Both the position numbers and the translations under genes were made by a program. DNA of 64,000 nucleotides from Vibrio sinaloensis (GTDB lineage: Bacteria; Pseudomonadota; Gammaproteobacteria; Enterobacterales; Vibrionaceae), in assembly GCF_023195835.1 (NCBI RefSeq), contig NZ_CP096199.1, forward strand, positions 248,001 through 312,000, written 5' to 3'. Shown one piece after another: positions 9,342-18,512 of this stretch; position 1 is the first letter of the stretch; each line of letters begins with the position of its first letter. Under the pieces are notes generated by a model. That model was not told the origin of the DNA. It saw only the letters and a program-made list of their open reading frames with translations, and made no database searches.

Positions 9342-12300
9342 GTGAAAGACTTATTAAACTTTCTAAAAGCGCAGCATAAGACCGAAGAATTTGATGCAAT
9401 CAAAATCGGTCTATCTTCACCAGACATGATCCGTTCATGGTCTTTCGGTGAAGTTAAAAAACCTGAAACGATCAACTATCGTACGTTCAAGCCTGAGCGT
9501 GATGGTCTGTTTTGTGCGCGTATCTTTGGTCCAGTAAAAGACTACGAATGTCTTTGTGGCAAATACAAGCGTCTAAAACACCGTGGCGTTATCTGTGAGA
9601 AGTGTGGCGTTGAAGTTACACAAACTAAAGTTCGTCGTGACCGCATGGGCCACATCGAGCTAGCTTCACCAGTTGCTCACATCTGGTTCCTAAAATCGCT
9701 ACCATCTCGTATCGGTCTACTGATGGATATCCCTCTACGTGATATCGAGCGTGTTCTTTACTTCGAAATGTACGTAGTTACTGAACCAGGTATGACTGAT
9801 CTAGAAAAATCTCAGATGCTGACTGAAGAAGAGTATCTGGATCGTCTAGAAGAGTGGGGTGATGAATTCACGGCTAAGATGGGTGCAGAAGCGATCAAAG
9901 ACCTACTAGCGTCTATGGATCTGCCTGCTGAAATCGAAGAAATGCGTGAAGAGCTTCAGTCTACTAACTCAGAGACTAAGCGTAAGAAGATCACTAAGCG
10001 TCTGAAGCTAGTTGAAGCGTTTGTTCAATCTGGTAACAACCCAGAGTGGATGATCCTAACTGTGCTTCCGGTACTTCCGCCAGATCTACGTCCTCTAGTA
10101 CCACTAGATGGCGGTCGCTTTGCGACGTCTGATCTGAACGACCTATACCGTCGCGTAATCAACCGTAACAATCGTTTGAAGCGTCTACTAGAGCTAGCGG
10201 CTCCGGACATCATCGTACGTAACGAAAAACGTATGCTGCAAGAGTCTGTTGATGCACTTCTAGATAACGGTCGTCGCGGTCGTGCGATCACAGGTTCGAA
10301 CAAGCGTCCTCTGAAATCTCTTGCTGATATGATCAAGGGTAAACAAGGTCGTTTCCGTCAGAACCTTCTAGGTAAACGTGTAGACTACTCTGGCCGTTCT
10401 GTAATCACAGTAGGTCCATACCTTCGTCTGCACCAGTGTGGTCTTCCTAAGAAGATGGCACTTGAGCTATTCAAACCATTTATCTACAGCAAGCTTGAGA
10501 CTCGTGGCCTAGCGACGACAATCAAAGCCGCTAAGAAGATGGTAGAGCGTGAAGAAGCGGTCGTTTGGGATATCCTAGACGAAGTTATCCGCGAACACCC
10601 AGTACTATTGAACCGTGCACCAACACTTCACCGTCTTGGTATCCAGGCGTTCGAACCGGTACTGATCGAAGGTAAAGCGATTCAGCTACACCCACTTGTT
10701 TGTGCGGCGTACAACGCGGACTTCGATGGTGACCAAATGGCGGTTCACGTGCCTCTAACTCTAGAAGCACAGCTTGAAGCACGTACACTGATGATGTCGA
10801 CAAATAACATTCTGTCGCCAGCATCGGGCGACCCTATCATCGTACCTTCTCAGGACGTGGTATTGGGTCTGTACTACATGACTCGTGACAAGATCAACGT
10901 GAAAGGCGAAGGTATGTACCTTGCTAGCCCAGCAGAAGCTGAGAAGGCATACCGCACTAAGACGGCTGAGCTGCATGCTCGCGTTAAAGTTCGCATCACT
11001 GAGACAGTGGTTGATGAAGATGGCAATAGCACCACAGAGACTAAGTTGGTTGATACCACTATCGGTCGTGCAATGCTATGGCAAATCGTTCCTGCTGGTC
11101 TTCCGTACAGCATCGTTAACCAAAAGCTGGGTAAGAAACAGATCTCTCACCTACTTAACGAGGCTTACCGTAAGCTTGGCTTGAAAGATACCGTTATCTT
11201 CGCTGACCAAATCATGTACACAGGTTTTGCTTACGCGGCACTTTCTGGCGTATCGGTTGGTATCGACGACATGGTTGTACCTCAAGCGAAGTACGATGAG
11301 ATCGAATCTGCTGAAGAAGAAGTTCGCGAAATTCAAGAACAGTACCAATCTGGTCTTGTTACCGCGGGTGAGCGCTACAACAAAGTCATCGATATCTGGG
11401 CTTCGACCAACGACCGTGTTGCGAAAGCGATGATGGATAACCTCTCTTCTGAAACTGTGGTTAACCGCGACGGTGAAGAAGAGCAGCAAGAGTCGTTCAA
11501 CAGCATCTACATGATGGCTGACTCGGGCGCTCGTGGTTCTGCAGCTCAGATTCGTCAGCTTGCCGGTATGCGTGGTCTGATGGCGCGTCCAGATGGTTCA
11601 ATCATCGAAACGCCGATCACCGCAAACTTTAAAGAAGGTCTAAACGTACTTCAGTACTTTATCTCAACGCACGGTGCTCGTAAGGGTCTAGCGGATACGG
11701 CACTGAAAACAGCGAACTCGGGTTACCTAACTCGTCGTCTGGTAGACGTTGCTCAAGACGTTGTGGTACATGAACATGACTGTGGCACCCACGAAGGTGT
11801 TGACATGATGCCGCACATCGAAGGTGGTGACGTTAAAGTTGCACTTTCTGAGCTTGCACTAGGTCGTGTTGTTGCAGAAGACGTTCTTAAGCCAGGTACT
11901 GACGAAGTTCTTATTCCACGTAACACCCTGATCGATGAGAAGTGGTGTCAGATCATGGAAGAGAACTCAGTAGACCGCATGAAAGTGCGCTCTGTGGTTA
12001 CCTGTGATGCAGACTTCGGTTGTTGTGCACAGTGTTACGGTCGTGACCTAGCACGTGGTCACCTAGTGAACCAAGGTGAAGCAGTCGGCGTTATCGCTGC
12101 TCAGTCTATCGGTGAACCGGGTACACAGCTTACCATGCGTACGTTCCACATCGGTGGTGCAGCATCGACTGCCGCTGCTGAGAACAGCATCCAAGCTAAG
12201 ACAACAGGTACTGTTAAGCTACACAACGCTAAGTTCGTAACCAACAAAGATAAGAAGCTAGTGATCACTTCACGTGCATCTGAGCTGACTATCATTGATG

Positions 12301-13544
12301 AGTTTGGTCGTACCAAAGAGAAACACAAACTGCCATACGGCTCTCTACTGACCAAAGGCGACAACGATGCGGTTCAAGCTGGCGAAACAGTAGCGAACTG
12401 GGAAGCGCACACCATGCCAATCATCACTGAAGTGGCAGGTCGCATCCAGTTTGTAGACATGATCGACGGTGTGACGGTTTCTCGTCAAACTGATGACCTA
12501 ACAGGTCTATCGTCAAGCGAAGTGACAGAAGCAGCCGCTCGCCCAGCAGCAGGTAAAGATATGCGTCCAGCTATCAAGCTTGTTGATGAGCAAGGTAAAG
12601 ATGTAACCATCCCAGGTACCGATATGCCTGCGCATTACTTCCTACCTGGTAAAGCGATTGTGAACATCGAAGACGGTGCAGAAGTTGGTGTGGGTGATAC
12701 GCTTGCACGTATTCCTCAGAAGTCTGGCGGTAACAAAGATATCACCGGTGGTCTACCACGCGTTGCTGACCTATTCGAAGCACGTAAGCCGAAAGAGCCT
12801 GCGATCCTAGCTGAGCACACAGGTACTGTGAGCTTCGGTAAAGAGACCAAAGGTAAACGTCGTCTGATTATCACTCGTGAGGGTGGTGAGACGTACGAAG
12901 AGATGATTCCTAAACATCGTCAGCTTAACGTATTCGAAGGCGAAAAAGTGGAACGTGGTGACGTGATCGCAGATGGTCCTGAGTCTCCACATGACATCCT
13001 ACGTCTACGTGGTATCCACGCTGTGACGCAATACATCGCGAACGAAGTTCAAGAAGTATACCGTCTGCAAGGCGTTAAGATTAACGATAAGCACATCGAA
13101 ACTATCGTTCGTCAGATGCTACGTAAGTGTACTATCACTCATGCTGGTGACTCTGAGTTCCTAGCGGGTGAGCAGGTAGAATACGCGAACGTTAAGATTG
13201 CTAACCGTGCACTAGAAGCAGAAGGTAAAGAGCCTGCACGCTTCGAACGTGAACTACTAGGCATCACTAAAGCATCGCTAGCAACTGAATCGTTCATCTC
13301 TGCGGCATCGTTCCAGGAGACAACGCGCGTACTAACAGAAGCTGCGGTTTCTGGTAAGCGTGATGAGCTTCGTGGTCTGAAAGAAAACGTCATTGTAGGT
13401 CGTCTAATCCCTGCAGGTACGGGTTTCGCTTACCACCAAGATCGTCAAGCTAAGCGTGCAGAAGAGCAAGAAGGTCCTTCAGCTGAACAAGCGACTGACA
13501 ACCTTGCAGCACTGCTAAACGCAGGCTTCTCTTCAGACGAGTAA
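9342..13544 (+). CDS. rpoC: RNA polymerase beta' subunit
   Basis: RpoC, 1400 residues, carries the catalytic magnesium site of RNA polymerase. The first zinc-binding cluster ([19 protein letters not shown], about residues 70-88), the metal-chelating NADFDGDQ (about 458-465), the second cysteine cluster ([11 protein letters not shown]) and the trigger loop ([16 protein letters not shown]) are all present. The start codon is GTG at 9342, eight bases after an AGGAG site. A strong terminator follows, ending the operon. Confidence 0.99.
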   Translation: MKDLLNFLKAQHKTEEFDAIKIGLSSPDMIRSWSFGEVKKPETINYRTFKPERDGLFCARIFGPVKDYECLCGKYKRLKHRGVICEKCGVEVTQTKVRRDRMGHIELASPVAHIWFLKSLPSRIGLLMDIPLRDIERVLYFEMYVVTEPGMTDLEKSQMLTEEEYLDRLEEWGDEFTAKMGAEAIKDLLASMDLPAEIEEMREELQSTNSETKRKKITKRLKLVEAFVQSGNNPEWMILTVLPVLPPDLRPLVPLDGGRFATSDLNDLYRRVINRNNRLKRLLELAAPDIIVRNEKRMLQESVDALLDNGRRGRAITGSNKRPLKSLADMIKGKQGRFRQNLLGKRVDYSGRSVITVGPYLRLHQCGLPKKMALELFKPFIYSKLETRGLATTIKAAKKMVEREEAVVWDILDEVIREHPVLLNRAPTLHRLGIQAFEPVLIEGKAIQLHPLVCAAYNADFDGDQMAVHVPLTLEAQLEARTLMMSTNNILSPASGDPIIVPSQDVVLGLYYMTRDKINVKGEGMYLASPAEAEKAYRTKTAELHARVKVRITETVVDEDGNSTTETKLVDTTIGRAMLWQIVPAGLPYSIVNQKLGKKQISHLLNEAYRKLGLKDTVIFADQIMYTGFAYAALSGVSVGIDDMVVPQAKYDEIESAEEEVREIQEQYQSGLVTAGERYNKVIDIWASTNDRVAKAMMDNLSSETVVNRDGEEEQQESFNSIYMMADSGARGSAAQIRQLAGMRGLMARPDGSIIETPITANFKEGLNVLQYFISTHGARKGLADTALKTANSGYLTRRLVDVAQDVVVHEHDCGTHEGVDMMPHIEGGDVKVALSELALGRVVAEDVLKPGTDEVLIPRNTLIDEKWCQIMEENSVDRMKVRSVVTCDADFGCCAQCYGRDLARGHLVNQGEAVGVIAAQSIGEPGTQLTMRTFHIGGAASTAAAENSIQAKTTGTVKLHNAKFVTNKDKKLVITSRASELTIIDEFGRTKEKHKLPYGSLLTKGDNDAVQAGETVANWEAHTMPIITEVAGRIQFVDMIDGVTVSRQTDDLTGLSSSEVTEAAARPAAGKDMRPAIKLVDEQGKDVTIPGTDMPAHYFLPGKAIVNIEDGAEVGVGDTLARIPQKSGGNKDITGGLPRVADLFEARKPKEPAILAEHTGTVSFGKETKGKRRLIITREGGETYEEMIPKHRQLNVFEGEKVERGDVIADGPESPHDILRLRGIHAVTQYIANEVQEVYRLQGVKINDKHIETIVRQMLRKCTITHAGDSEFLAGEQVEYANVKIANRALEAEGKEPARFERELLGITKASLATESFISAASFQETTRVLTEAAVSGKRDELRGLKENVIVGRLIPAGTGFAYHQDRQAKRAEEQEGPSAEQATDNLAALLNAGFSSDE

Positions 13545-13563
13545 TCGCTGTATAAGAAATGAT

Positions 13564-13589
13564 AAAAGGCACCTTCGGGTGCCTTTTTT
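13564..13589 (+). terminator. Rho-independent terminator after rpoC
   Basis: AAAAGGCACC and its complement close a TTCG tetraloop, followed by six Ts. It ends the rplJL-rpoBC operon. Confidence 0.95.
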
Positions 13590-13714
13590 GTTTTATGGAA
13601 AACTAGAACGGGCTTCGCCCTCCGAGAACACTACGTTCCGAGAATCGAGAGCGGACTTCGTCCTTCGAGAGTTGTCGGTTCGTATCCCGAATCCGTAGCG
13701 AAGCGTTCCTAAGT
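13590..13714. repeat. Palindrome-rich intergenic segment
   Basis: This stretch between the rpoC and rsd terminators contains short imperfect palindromes built on a CTTCG theme (GGGCTTCGCCC, GGACTTCGTCC) and repeated GAGA/GAGAAC words. I see no ORF or promoter that stands out. It looks like degenerate intergenic repeat sequence related to the heptamer array beside it. Confidence 0.5.
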
Positions 13715-13742
13715 AAAAAAGGTTGACGCTTTCTCGTCAACC
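13715..13742 (-). terminator. Rho-independent terminator of rsd
   Basis: On the minus strand, GGTTGACG and CGTCAACC form an 8-bp stem around a six-base loop, followed by TTTTTT. It lies about 160 bases beyond the rsd stop, so the heptamer array between them is part of the rsd 3' UTR. Confidence 0.85.
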
Positions 13743-13753
13743 TTCCAAGATTT

Positions 13754-13899
13754 TCTCGCTTCTCGCTTCTCGCTTCTCGCTTCTCGCTTCTCGCTTCTCG
13801 CTTCTCGCTTCTCGCTTCTCGCTTCTCGCTTCTCGCTTCTCGCTTCTCGCTTCTCGCTTCTCGCTTCTCGCTTCTCGCTTCTCGCTTCTCGCTTCTCGC
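13754..13899. repeat. Heptanucleotide tandem array (TCTCGCT x about 20.9)
   Basis: Twenty perfect, uninterrupted copies of TCTCGCT (AGCGAGA on the minus strand) span 13754-13893, with six further bases of a 21st copy. The array begins immediately beyond the rsd stop codon, whose TAG occupies 13900-13902 on the minus strand, and ends just before the rsd terminator. Perfect identity of the copies implies recent expansion or ongoing slippage. The 66-residue plus-strand ORF across it is a by-product of the repeat. Confidence 0.97.
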
Positions 13900-14388
13900 C
13901 TATGCCCCTGGCGGCACTGCTAAGCTATCAGCAATCAATTGGATCAGGTGATCTTCCACTTCAAAGCGTGCTTCAATGATCTCACCGATAAGCGACAGGT
14001 CACTGTCGAACGACTCAAGATCATCATCTTCACTGACATCGGCGTATTTGTCGGTAAAATCGAGTAACGGCTCGGTAGTAAGGACAATTTGGCCGTAGGT
14101 GTGGTTGATATCATCAGTGGCTTCGAACCCGGTTGCACGCCATTTATCCATCACCATGTCGTAGATCTTAAAGTGACCTTCTGAGATGTAATCGACTAAA
14201 TGTTGGCAGAAGTTTTGTAACTCGGCAGGAGTTGGAAGAGATGAGAGAGCTTGCTTGGATGAACAGGGTTTCAACGCGGCGAGTTTGCAATACTCAATGA
14301 TCAATGACTGTCTGGTTTCAAGCCAGTGGTCGATGACTTCACTTGAGCCACCCCATTGTTCTTGTGTCTTTTTAAATTTATTTAGCAT
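13900..14388 (-). CDS. rsd: Regulator of sigma D, Rsd
   Basis: Rsd, 162 residues, binds the housekeeping sigma factor RpoD and in E. coli also stimulates SpoT hydrolase. Recognition rests on the N-terminus MLNKFKKTQEQWGGSSEVIDHWL, shortened here to its start, MLNKF, then WL..RQSLI..YCKLAALKP, QHLVDYIS.GHF.IY, and the C-terminal EARFEVEDHLIQLI. The ATG at 14388 is preferred to one at 14394 because GAGG lies eight bases upstream. It is divergent from nudC as in E. coli. Its 3' UTR consists mostly of the heptamer array. Confidence 0.93.
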   Translation of the reverse strand: MLNKFKKTQEQWGGSSEVIDHWLETRQSLIIEYCKLAALKPCSSKQALSSLPTPAELQNFCQHLVDYISEGHFKIYDMVMDKWRATGFEATDDINHTYGQIVLTTEPLLDFTDKYADVSEDDDLESFDSDLSLIGEIIEARFEVEDHLIQLIADSLAVPPGA

Positions 14389-14573
14389 GACCATATCCTC
14401 ATGATCGGATCACAACTCCGGTGATCGTAACGCTTTGAATATCAAAGCACATACAGAGATATAACCTCTTGTCCTTACTAAAATTTATAGTCGTAAACTT
14501 ACGTCACTACAAACTCTGGTATGAATTTAGATTGCCAGTAAAATAGAACAACTGCAAGCGATGAGGGGAGCTG

Positions 14574-15359
14574 ATGTTAAAGAAAGGTGACATAAACCGT
14601 ACGAGAGCTGCATATTGGTGTGTGGTGTCGGGAAGTGATATTTGGCTACAGCAAGGGGAGCTACCGTTTGCCAGCTCAGATAGCTTAGGGCTGCCCTATC
14701 ATTCCGCGATAGAGATTGGCCGCTACCAAGATGAGCCAGTGATGTGGTTGAATGAATCAGAAGTCGAACACGAGCTTGAACTGGTCTCATTGCGCGATTG
14801 CCTAAGTTTCGACTCGCAGCTATTTTTGCTGATGAGTAAAGCGGTTCAGTATGGCCATATGAGTCAAACACTGCGATTTTGCCCTCAGTGTGGTGGACGC
14901 AATCATCTCAACCACAACCAGTTGGCGATGCAGTGTGGGGAGTGTCGAACGCTGCATTATCCACGAATCTTCCCATGTATCATTGTTGCTGTGAGAAAGC
15001 AGAATCAGATACTGTTAGCTCAGCACCCACGTCATCGAAATGGCATGTATACGGTTATTGCCGGATTCCTTGAAGTGGGTGAAACACTAGAGCAATGTGT
15101 CGCCCGTGAGGTCAAAGAAGAGACGGGGATTGAGGTTAATAACATTCGCTATTTTGGCAGTCAGCCATGGGCCTTTCCTTCGAGCATGATGATGGGATTT
15201 GTTGCTGACTATCAATCAGGGCAGATAAAGCCTGATTATAGTGAGCTAAGTGATGCTCGCTGGTTCAACATAGATGCACTTCCACCCGTAGCGCCACAGG
15301 GGACCATTGCCCGACAACTGATCGAGTACACTATTGAGCAAATAAAGCTATCTCACTGA
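14574..15359 (+). CDS. nudC: NADH pyrophosphatase / RNA decapping hydrolase NudC
   Basis: NudC, 261 residues, hydrolyses NAD(H) and removes NAD caps from RNA 5' ends. A zinc ribbon is formed by C103, C106, C121 and C124. The Nudix box starts at G164 (GFLEVGE...REVKEETGI) with all catalytic glutamates. The downstream SQPWAFPSS motif is the signature of NAD-specific Nudix enzymes. A GGGGAG site precedes the ATG. The order rsd-nudC-hemE is conserved with E. coli. No plus-strand terminator follows; the nearby hairpin points the other way. Confidence 0.96.
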   Translation: MLKKGDINRTRAAYWCVVSGSDIWLQQGELPFASSDSLGLPYHSAIEIGRYQDEPVMWLNESEVEHELELVSLRDCLSFDSQLFLLMSKAVQYGHMSQTLRFCPQCGGRNHLNHNQLAMQCGECRTLHYPRIFPCIIVAVRKQNQILLAQHPRHRNGMYTVIAGFLEVGETLEQCVAREVKEETGIEVNNIRYFGSQPWAFPSSMMMGFVADYQSGQIKPDYSELSDARWFNIDALPPVAPQGTIARQLIEYTIEQIKLSH

Positions 15360-15367
15360 AAAAAGAC

Positions 15368-15433
15368 AAAAAAAACCCTCCAGAAGGAGGGGGTAAGTAA
15401 GATGTCGTTATGAGATGCCAAGCACGAGGTGCT
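15368..15433 (-). ncRNA. Candidate small RNA between nudC and hemE
   Basis: On the minus strand, TTGTTT (15461-15466), an 18-bp spacer and TATAAA (15437-15442) resemble a promoter. About 65 bases follow: an AGCAC-CTC-GTGCT hairpin, a single-stranded stretch, then a CCCTCC/GGAGGG-type stem with eight Us. No ORF fits this unit and no minus-strand gene lies upstream to need a terminator. The short form, 5' hairpin and U-rich tail suit an Hfq-type small RNA. I do not recognise the family. Confidence 0.5.
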
Positions 15434-15616
15434 CGGTTTATAATTGTAGTTTTCGCTAGCAAACAAATTTTTAACACTGTTACTGGGTGGGTGCAAATTA
15501 AGCACTGATTTAAAAGTTAATAACATGATCTAGGTTGCAAAGCACACCGCTTTTGCGAGCCAAACAGTGTTAGAATACCCGCCACAAAAAGTAAGCCTAA
15601 TAATTGGAAAAACGGA

Positions 15617-16684
15617 ATGACTGAATTAAAAAATGACCGCTACCTTCGCGCGTTACTAAAGGAGCCAGTTGACTACACCCCAGTATGGATGATGCGCCAA
15701 GCAGGCCGCTACCTACCAGAATACAAAGCGACGCGTGCACAAGCTGGCGACTTCATGTCTCTGTGCAAAAATGCAGAGCTCGCGTCAGAAGTAACCCTTC
15801 AGCCGCTACGCCGTTTTCCTCTTGATGCTGCGATTTTGTTTTCAGACATCCTGACTATCCCTGACGCGATGGGACTAGAACTGCGCTTTGCCGCAGGTGA
15901 AGGCCCAGTGTTTGACAAACCTATTACTTGCAAAGCGGATGTAGAAAAAATCGGCATCCCAGATCCAGAAGGTGAATTGCAATACGTGATGAATGCCGTG
16001 CGTCAGATCCGTAAAGATCTTAATGGCGATGTTCCGCTTATTGGTTTCTCTGGTAGCCCATGGACGTTGGCGACCTACATGGTTGAGGGGGGCAGCTCAA
16101 AAGCCTTCACTAAGATCAAAAAGATGATGTACGCCGAGCCACAAACTCTGCACCTACTGTTAGACAAATTGGCCGACAGTGTTATCGACTACCTGAATGC
16201 GCAGATCAAAGCGGGTGCTCAATCAGTGATGGTGTTTGACACTTGGGGCGGTGTATTGACGCCTCGCGACTACAACCTGTTCTCACTGCAATACATGCAC
16301 AAAATCGTTGATGGTTTAATTCGTGAAAACGAGGGTCGTCGTGTACCAGTAACGCTGTTCACTAAGAACGGCGGTATGTGGCTAGAGCAGATCGCTGCGA
16401 CTGGCTGTGATGCGGTCGGTCTAGACTGGACAATCAACATTCAAGACGCCGTGAAGCGTGTGGGTGATAAAGTGGCACTGCAAGGTAACATGGATCCATC
16501 GATGCTGTATGCCTCGCCTGAGCGCATTCGTGAAGAAGTCGCAACCATCCTTGAAGGGTTCGGTGACGCGGGGACGGGCCATGTCTTCAACTTAGGTCAT
16601 GGTATTCACCTTGATGTGCCGCCAGAAAACGCAGGTGTGTTTGTCGATGCTGTGCATGAGTTATCTAAGCCATACCACAAATAA
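15617..16684 (+). CDS. hemE: Uroporphyrinogen decarboxylase
   Basis: HemE, 355 residues, converts uroporphyrinogen III to coproporphyrinogen III in haem synthesis. The N-terminal signature [15 protein letters not shown] (about residues 22-36) carries the substrate-binding arginines. The second signature, [17 protein letters not shown], lies near residue 144, and the conserved histidine region NLGHGIH near residue 330. Length is typical. It is monocistronic, between an upstream spacer and a strong terminator, and follows nudC as in E. coli. Confidence 0.98.
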   Translation: MTELKNDRYLRALLKEPVDYTPVWMMRQAGRYLPEYKATRAQAGDFMSLCKNAELASEVTLQPLRRFPLDAAILFSDILTIPDAMGLELRFAAGEGPVFDKPITCKADVEKIGIPDPEGELQYVMNAVRQIRKDLNGDVPLIGFSGSPWTLATYMVEGGSSKAFTKIKKMMYAEPQTLHLLLDKLADSVIDYLNAQIKAGAQSVMVFDTWGGVLTPRDYNLFSLQYMHKIVDGLIRENEGRRVPVTLFTKNGGMWLEQIAATGCDAVGLDWTINIQDAVKRVGDKVALQGNMDPSMLYASPERIREEVATILEGFGDAGTGHVFNLGHGIHLDVPPENAGVFVDAVHELSKPYHK

Positions 16685-16698
16685 CTGAGTAACCAATG

Positions 16699-16729
16699 AA
16701 AAGCGCCTGATATGACCAGGCGCTTTTTT
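16699..16729 (+). terminator. Rho-independent terminator after hemE
   Basis: AAAAGCGCCTG pairs with CAGGCGCTTTT across a seven-base loop and leads into a T tract. Confidence 0.93.
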
Positions 16730-16789
16730 ATTATCGGTTATACTCATGGTTAGACCGCCGTTAGATAGATTAGGGAATACGGATTATTC

Positions 16790-17425
16790 ATGAAAACTCG
16801 CGATAAGATAGTGCTAGCTGCACTGGAATTATTTAATCAGCATGGTGAGCGCAATATCACCACTAACCATATTGCGGCGCATATCGATATCAGTCCGGGC
16901 AATCTGTATTACCATTTCCGCAACAAACAAGAGATAGTGCGCGAGATCTTCGCTCTCTATTCGAATGAGCTCCTCGAGCGCTTTACCCCGATTCAAGGGC
17001 AGCAGGAGAGCCTAGTGCTGCTCAAGCGCTACTTGGATTCGATTTTCACCCTGATGTGGAAGTATCGTTTTTTCTACGCCAACCTGCCGGAAATTCTTCA
17101 GCGTGATGAGCAGTTGCACGAAGAGTACATTCAAGTCCAAGAGAAGTTGCAAGGCAACCTGATCAACATCATGCGTGCGTTTGTCAATTTAGAGCTGGTG
17201 GCGGTGGACGACAGCGAACTTAAGTCGCTGGTAAAAACACTGCATATGATTGCCTCGAGCTGGCTCGGATATCAAGCGGCTATGTCACCGAAAACTCAGA
17301 TCACCGAACAAGTGATCCACCAAGGCATGCTGCAAATGATTTCGGTCATGAAGCCAAGAGCCACGCCTCAAGGGCTGGAGCAGCTGCAACTGCTCGAAGA
17401 AGGCGTGAAAGCGATCCACGCGTGA
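16790..17425 (+). CDS. TetR/AcrR-family transcriptional regulator
   Basis: A 211-residue TetR-type repressor. The N-terminal helix-turn-helix domain (about residues 5-50) contains the family pattern AALELFNQHG, TTNHIAAHIDISPGNLYYHF and NKQEI. The remaining about 160 residues form the variable helical ligand and dimerisation domain, so no ligand can be inferred. The gene stands alone between the hemE terminator and its own terminator. Its target may be itself or the following DHH gene, but no palindromic operator is obvious. No specific gene symbol is justified. Confidence 0.9.
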   Translation: MKTRDKIVLAALELFNQHGERNITTNHIAAHIDISPGNLYYHFRNKQEIVREIFALYSNELLERFTPIQGQQESLVLLKRYLDSIFTLMWKYRFFYANLPEILQRDEQLHEEYIQVQEKLQGNLINIMRAFVNLELVAVDDSELKSLVKTLHMIASSWLGYQAAMSPKTQITEQVIHQGMLQMISVMKPRATPQGLEQLQLLEEGVKAIHA

Positions 17426-17472
17426 TCAAATTGTTCCTAGTTATAACCAATTGAAATTGTTAGCACTGATGG

Positions 17473-17510
17473 AACCCATTAGAGTATTCAGTATTCTCTA
17501 ATGGGTTTTT
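17473..17510 (+). terminator. Terminator after the TetR gene, overlapping a possible promoter
   Basis: AACCCATTAGAG pairs perfectly with CTCTAATGGGTT around an 11-base loop, followed by a T tract. TTGTTA (17457-17462), a 17-bp spacer and TAGAGT (17480-17485) form a possible promoter whose -10 overlaps the left arm, so the next gene could start here without containing the full hairpin. Confidence 0.85.
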
Positions 17511-17516
17511 GTTTAT

Positions 17517-18476
17517 ATGCATTTTGACGTTTTTAATGGTGATGCCGATGGCATTATCGCACTACTCCAGCTTCGCTTGGCCGAACCGAAAGACTCAACC
17601 TTAGTGACAGGGGTGAAGCGCGATATTCAGTTGCTCGATAGAGTAGGGGCGGTGGCCGGTGATCGTGTGGTTGCGCTAGACATCTCGATGCAAAAGAATA
17701 AAGCTGCTCTCGAGAAGATACTCGCTGCAGGCGCAGAGGTTTTTTATGCTGATCACCATCAGGCTGGCGACATTCCTCAAAACGCCAACTTAGCTGCTCA
17801 TATTGATCTCGACGCCAACATCTGCACCGCGCTGATTATTGATCAGTTGCTTGAGGGGCGTTTTCGCACTTGGGCGATGACTGCCGCGTATGGTGACAAT
17901 CTGATCGCCAAGGCTGATCAATTGGCGGATGAGATGGAGTTGAACTTAGAGCAAAAAGCACAGCTAAAAGAGTTGGGAACCTTAATCAATTACAATGGCT
18001 ACGGCTCTGAAGTTGAAGATTTACACTTCCACCCCGCCGCGCTATTCCAAGCGCTTTTGGCCTATGATGATCCTTTCGCTGTCATTGCTGATCAACACTC
18101 ACCATTTCACGTTTTACGCAAGGCTTATCAGGCCGATATGGATGAGGCGCTGTCGATATCACCCACTTACCGCAGCGCCGAGGTTGCACTCTTCGAGCTG
18201 CCAAATCAGGCTTCCTCTCGTAGGGTCAGTGGTGTGTATGGCAATCATTTGGCGAATCAAAACCCAAGCTCTGCCCATGCGGTATTAACCGAAAACGGTG
18301 ATGGTCAATACACAGTCTCGTTACGCGCTCCGCTAAACAACAAGCAAGGTGCCGGGGATATTTGTGCGCTGTTTCCTACTGGAGGGGGGCGAGCCGCCGC
18401 GGCAGGTATCAATGCATTGCCAAAAGAGCAGCTAAACGCTTTTATCGAGGCAGTCGAGCGCTACTACCGCGATTAA
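17517..18476 (+). CDS. DHH-family phosphoesterase
   Basis: A 319-residue protein of the DHH superfamily, which includes RecJ and cyclic-dinucleotide or nanoRNA phosphodiesterases. The metal-binding motifs NGDADG (residues 7-12) and ADHH (78-81) are clear, and a further D-rich segment (HIDLDANICTA) follows. The C-terminal glycine-rich segment GAGDICALFPTGGGRAAA resembles the DHHA1 substrate-binding end. The start ATG lies only six bases after the T tract of the preceding terminator, without a Shine-Dalgarno sequence, yet the DADG motif begins too early for a later start. Substrate unknown. Confidence 0.85.
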   Translation: MHFDVFNGDADGIIALLQLRLAEPKDSTLVTGVKRDIQLLDRVGAVAGDRVVALDISMQKNKAALEKILAAGAEVFYADHHQAGDIPQNANLAAHIDLDANICTALIIDQLLEGRFRTWAMTAAYGDNLIAKADQLADEMELNLEQKAQLKELGTLINYNGYGSEVEDLHFHPAALFQALLAYDDPFAVIADQHSPFHVLRKAYQADMDEALSISPTYRSAEVALFELPNQASSRRVSGVYGNHLANQNPSSAHAVLTENGDGQYTVSLRAPLNNKQGAGDICALFPTGGGRAAAAGINALPKEQLNAFIEAVERYYRD

Positions 18477-18512
18477 AGAAGGGGCGCTATCTTGAACAGT
18501 TAAGGTCAAGTG

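Noticed and set aside
13754..13899. Heptamer array as a CRISPR
   Set aside because: There are no spacers; the units are contiguous 7-mers.
13723..13923. 66-residue plus-strand ORF of repeated LASRFSL
   Set aside because: It is only the translation of the heptamer array, has no ribosome binding site and overlaps the 3' end of rsd.
15368..15391. Terminator for nudC
   Set aside because: The T tract lies on the minus-strand side only; on the plus strand the hairpin is followed by GGTAAG.
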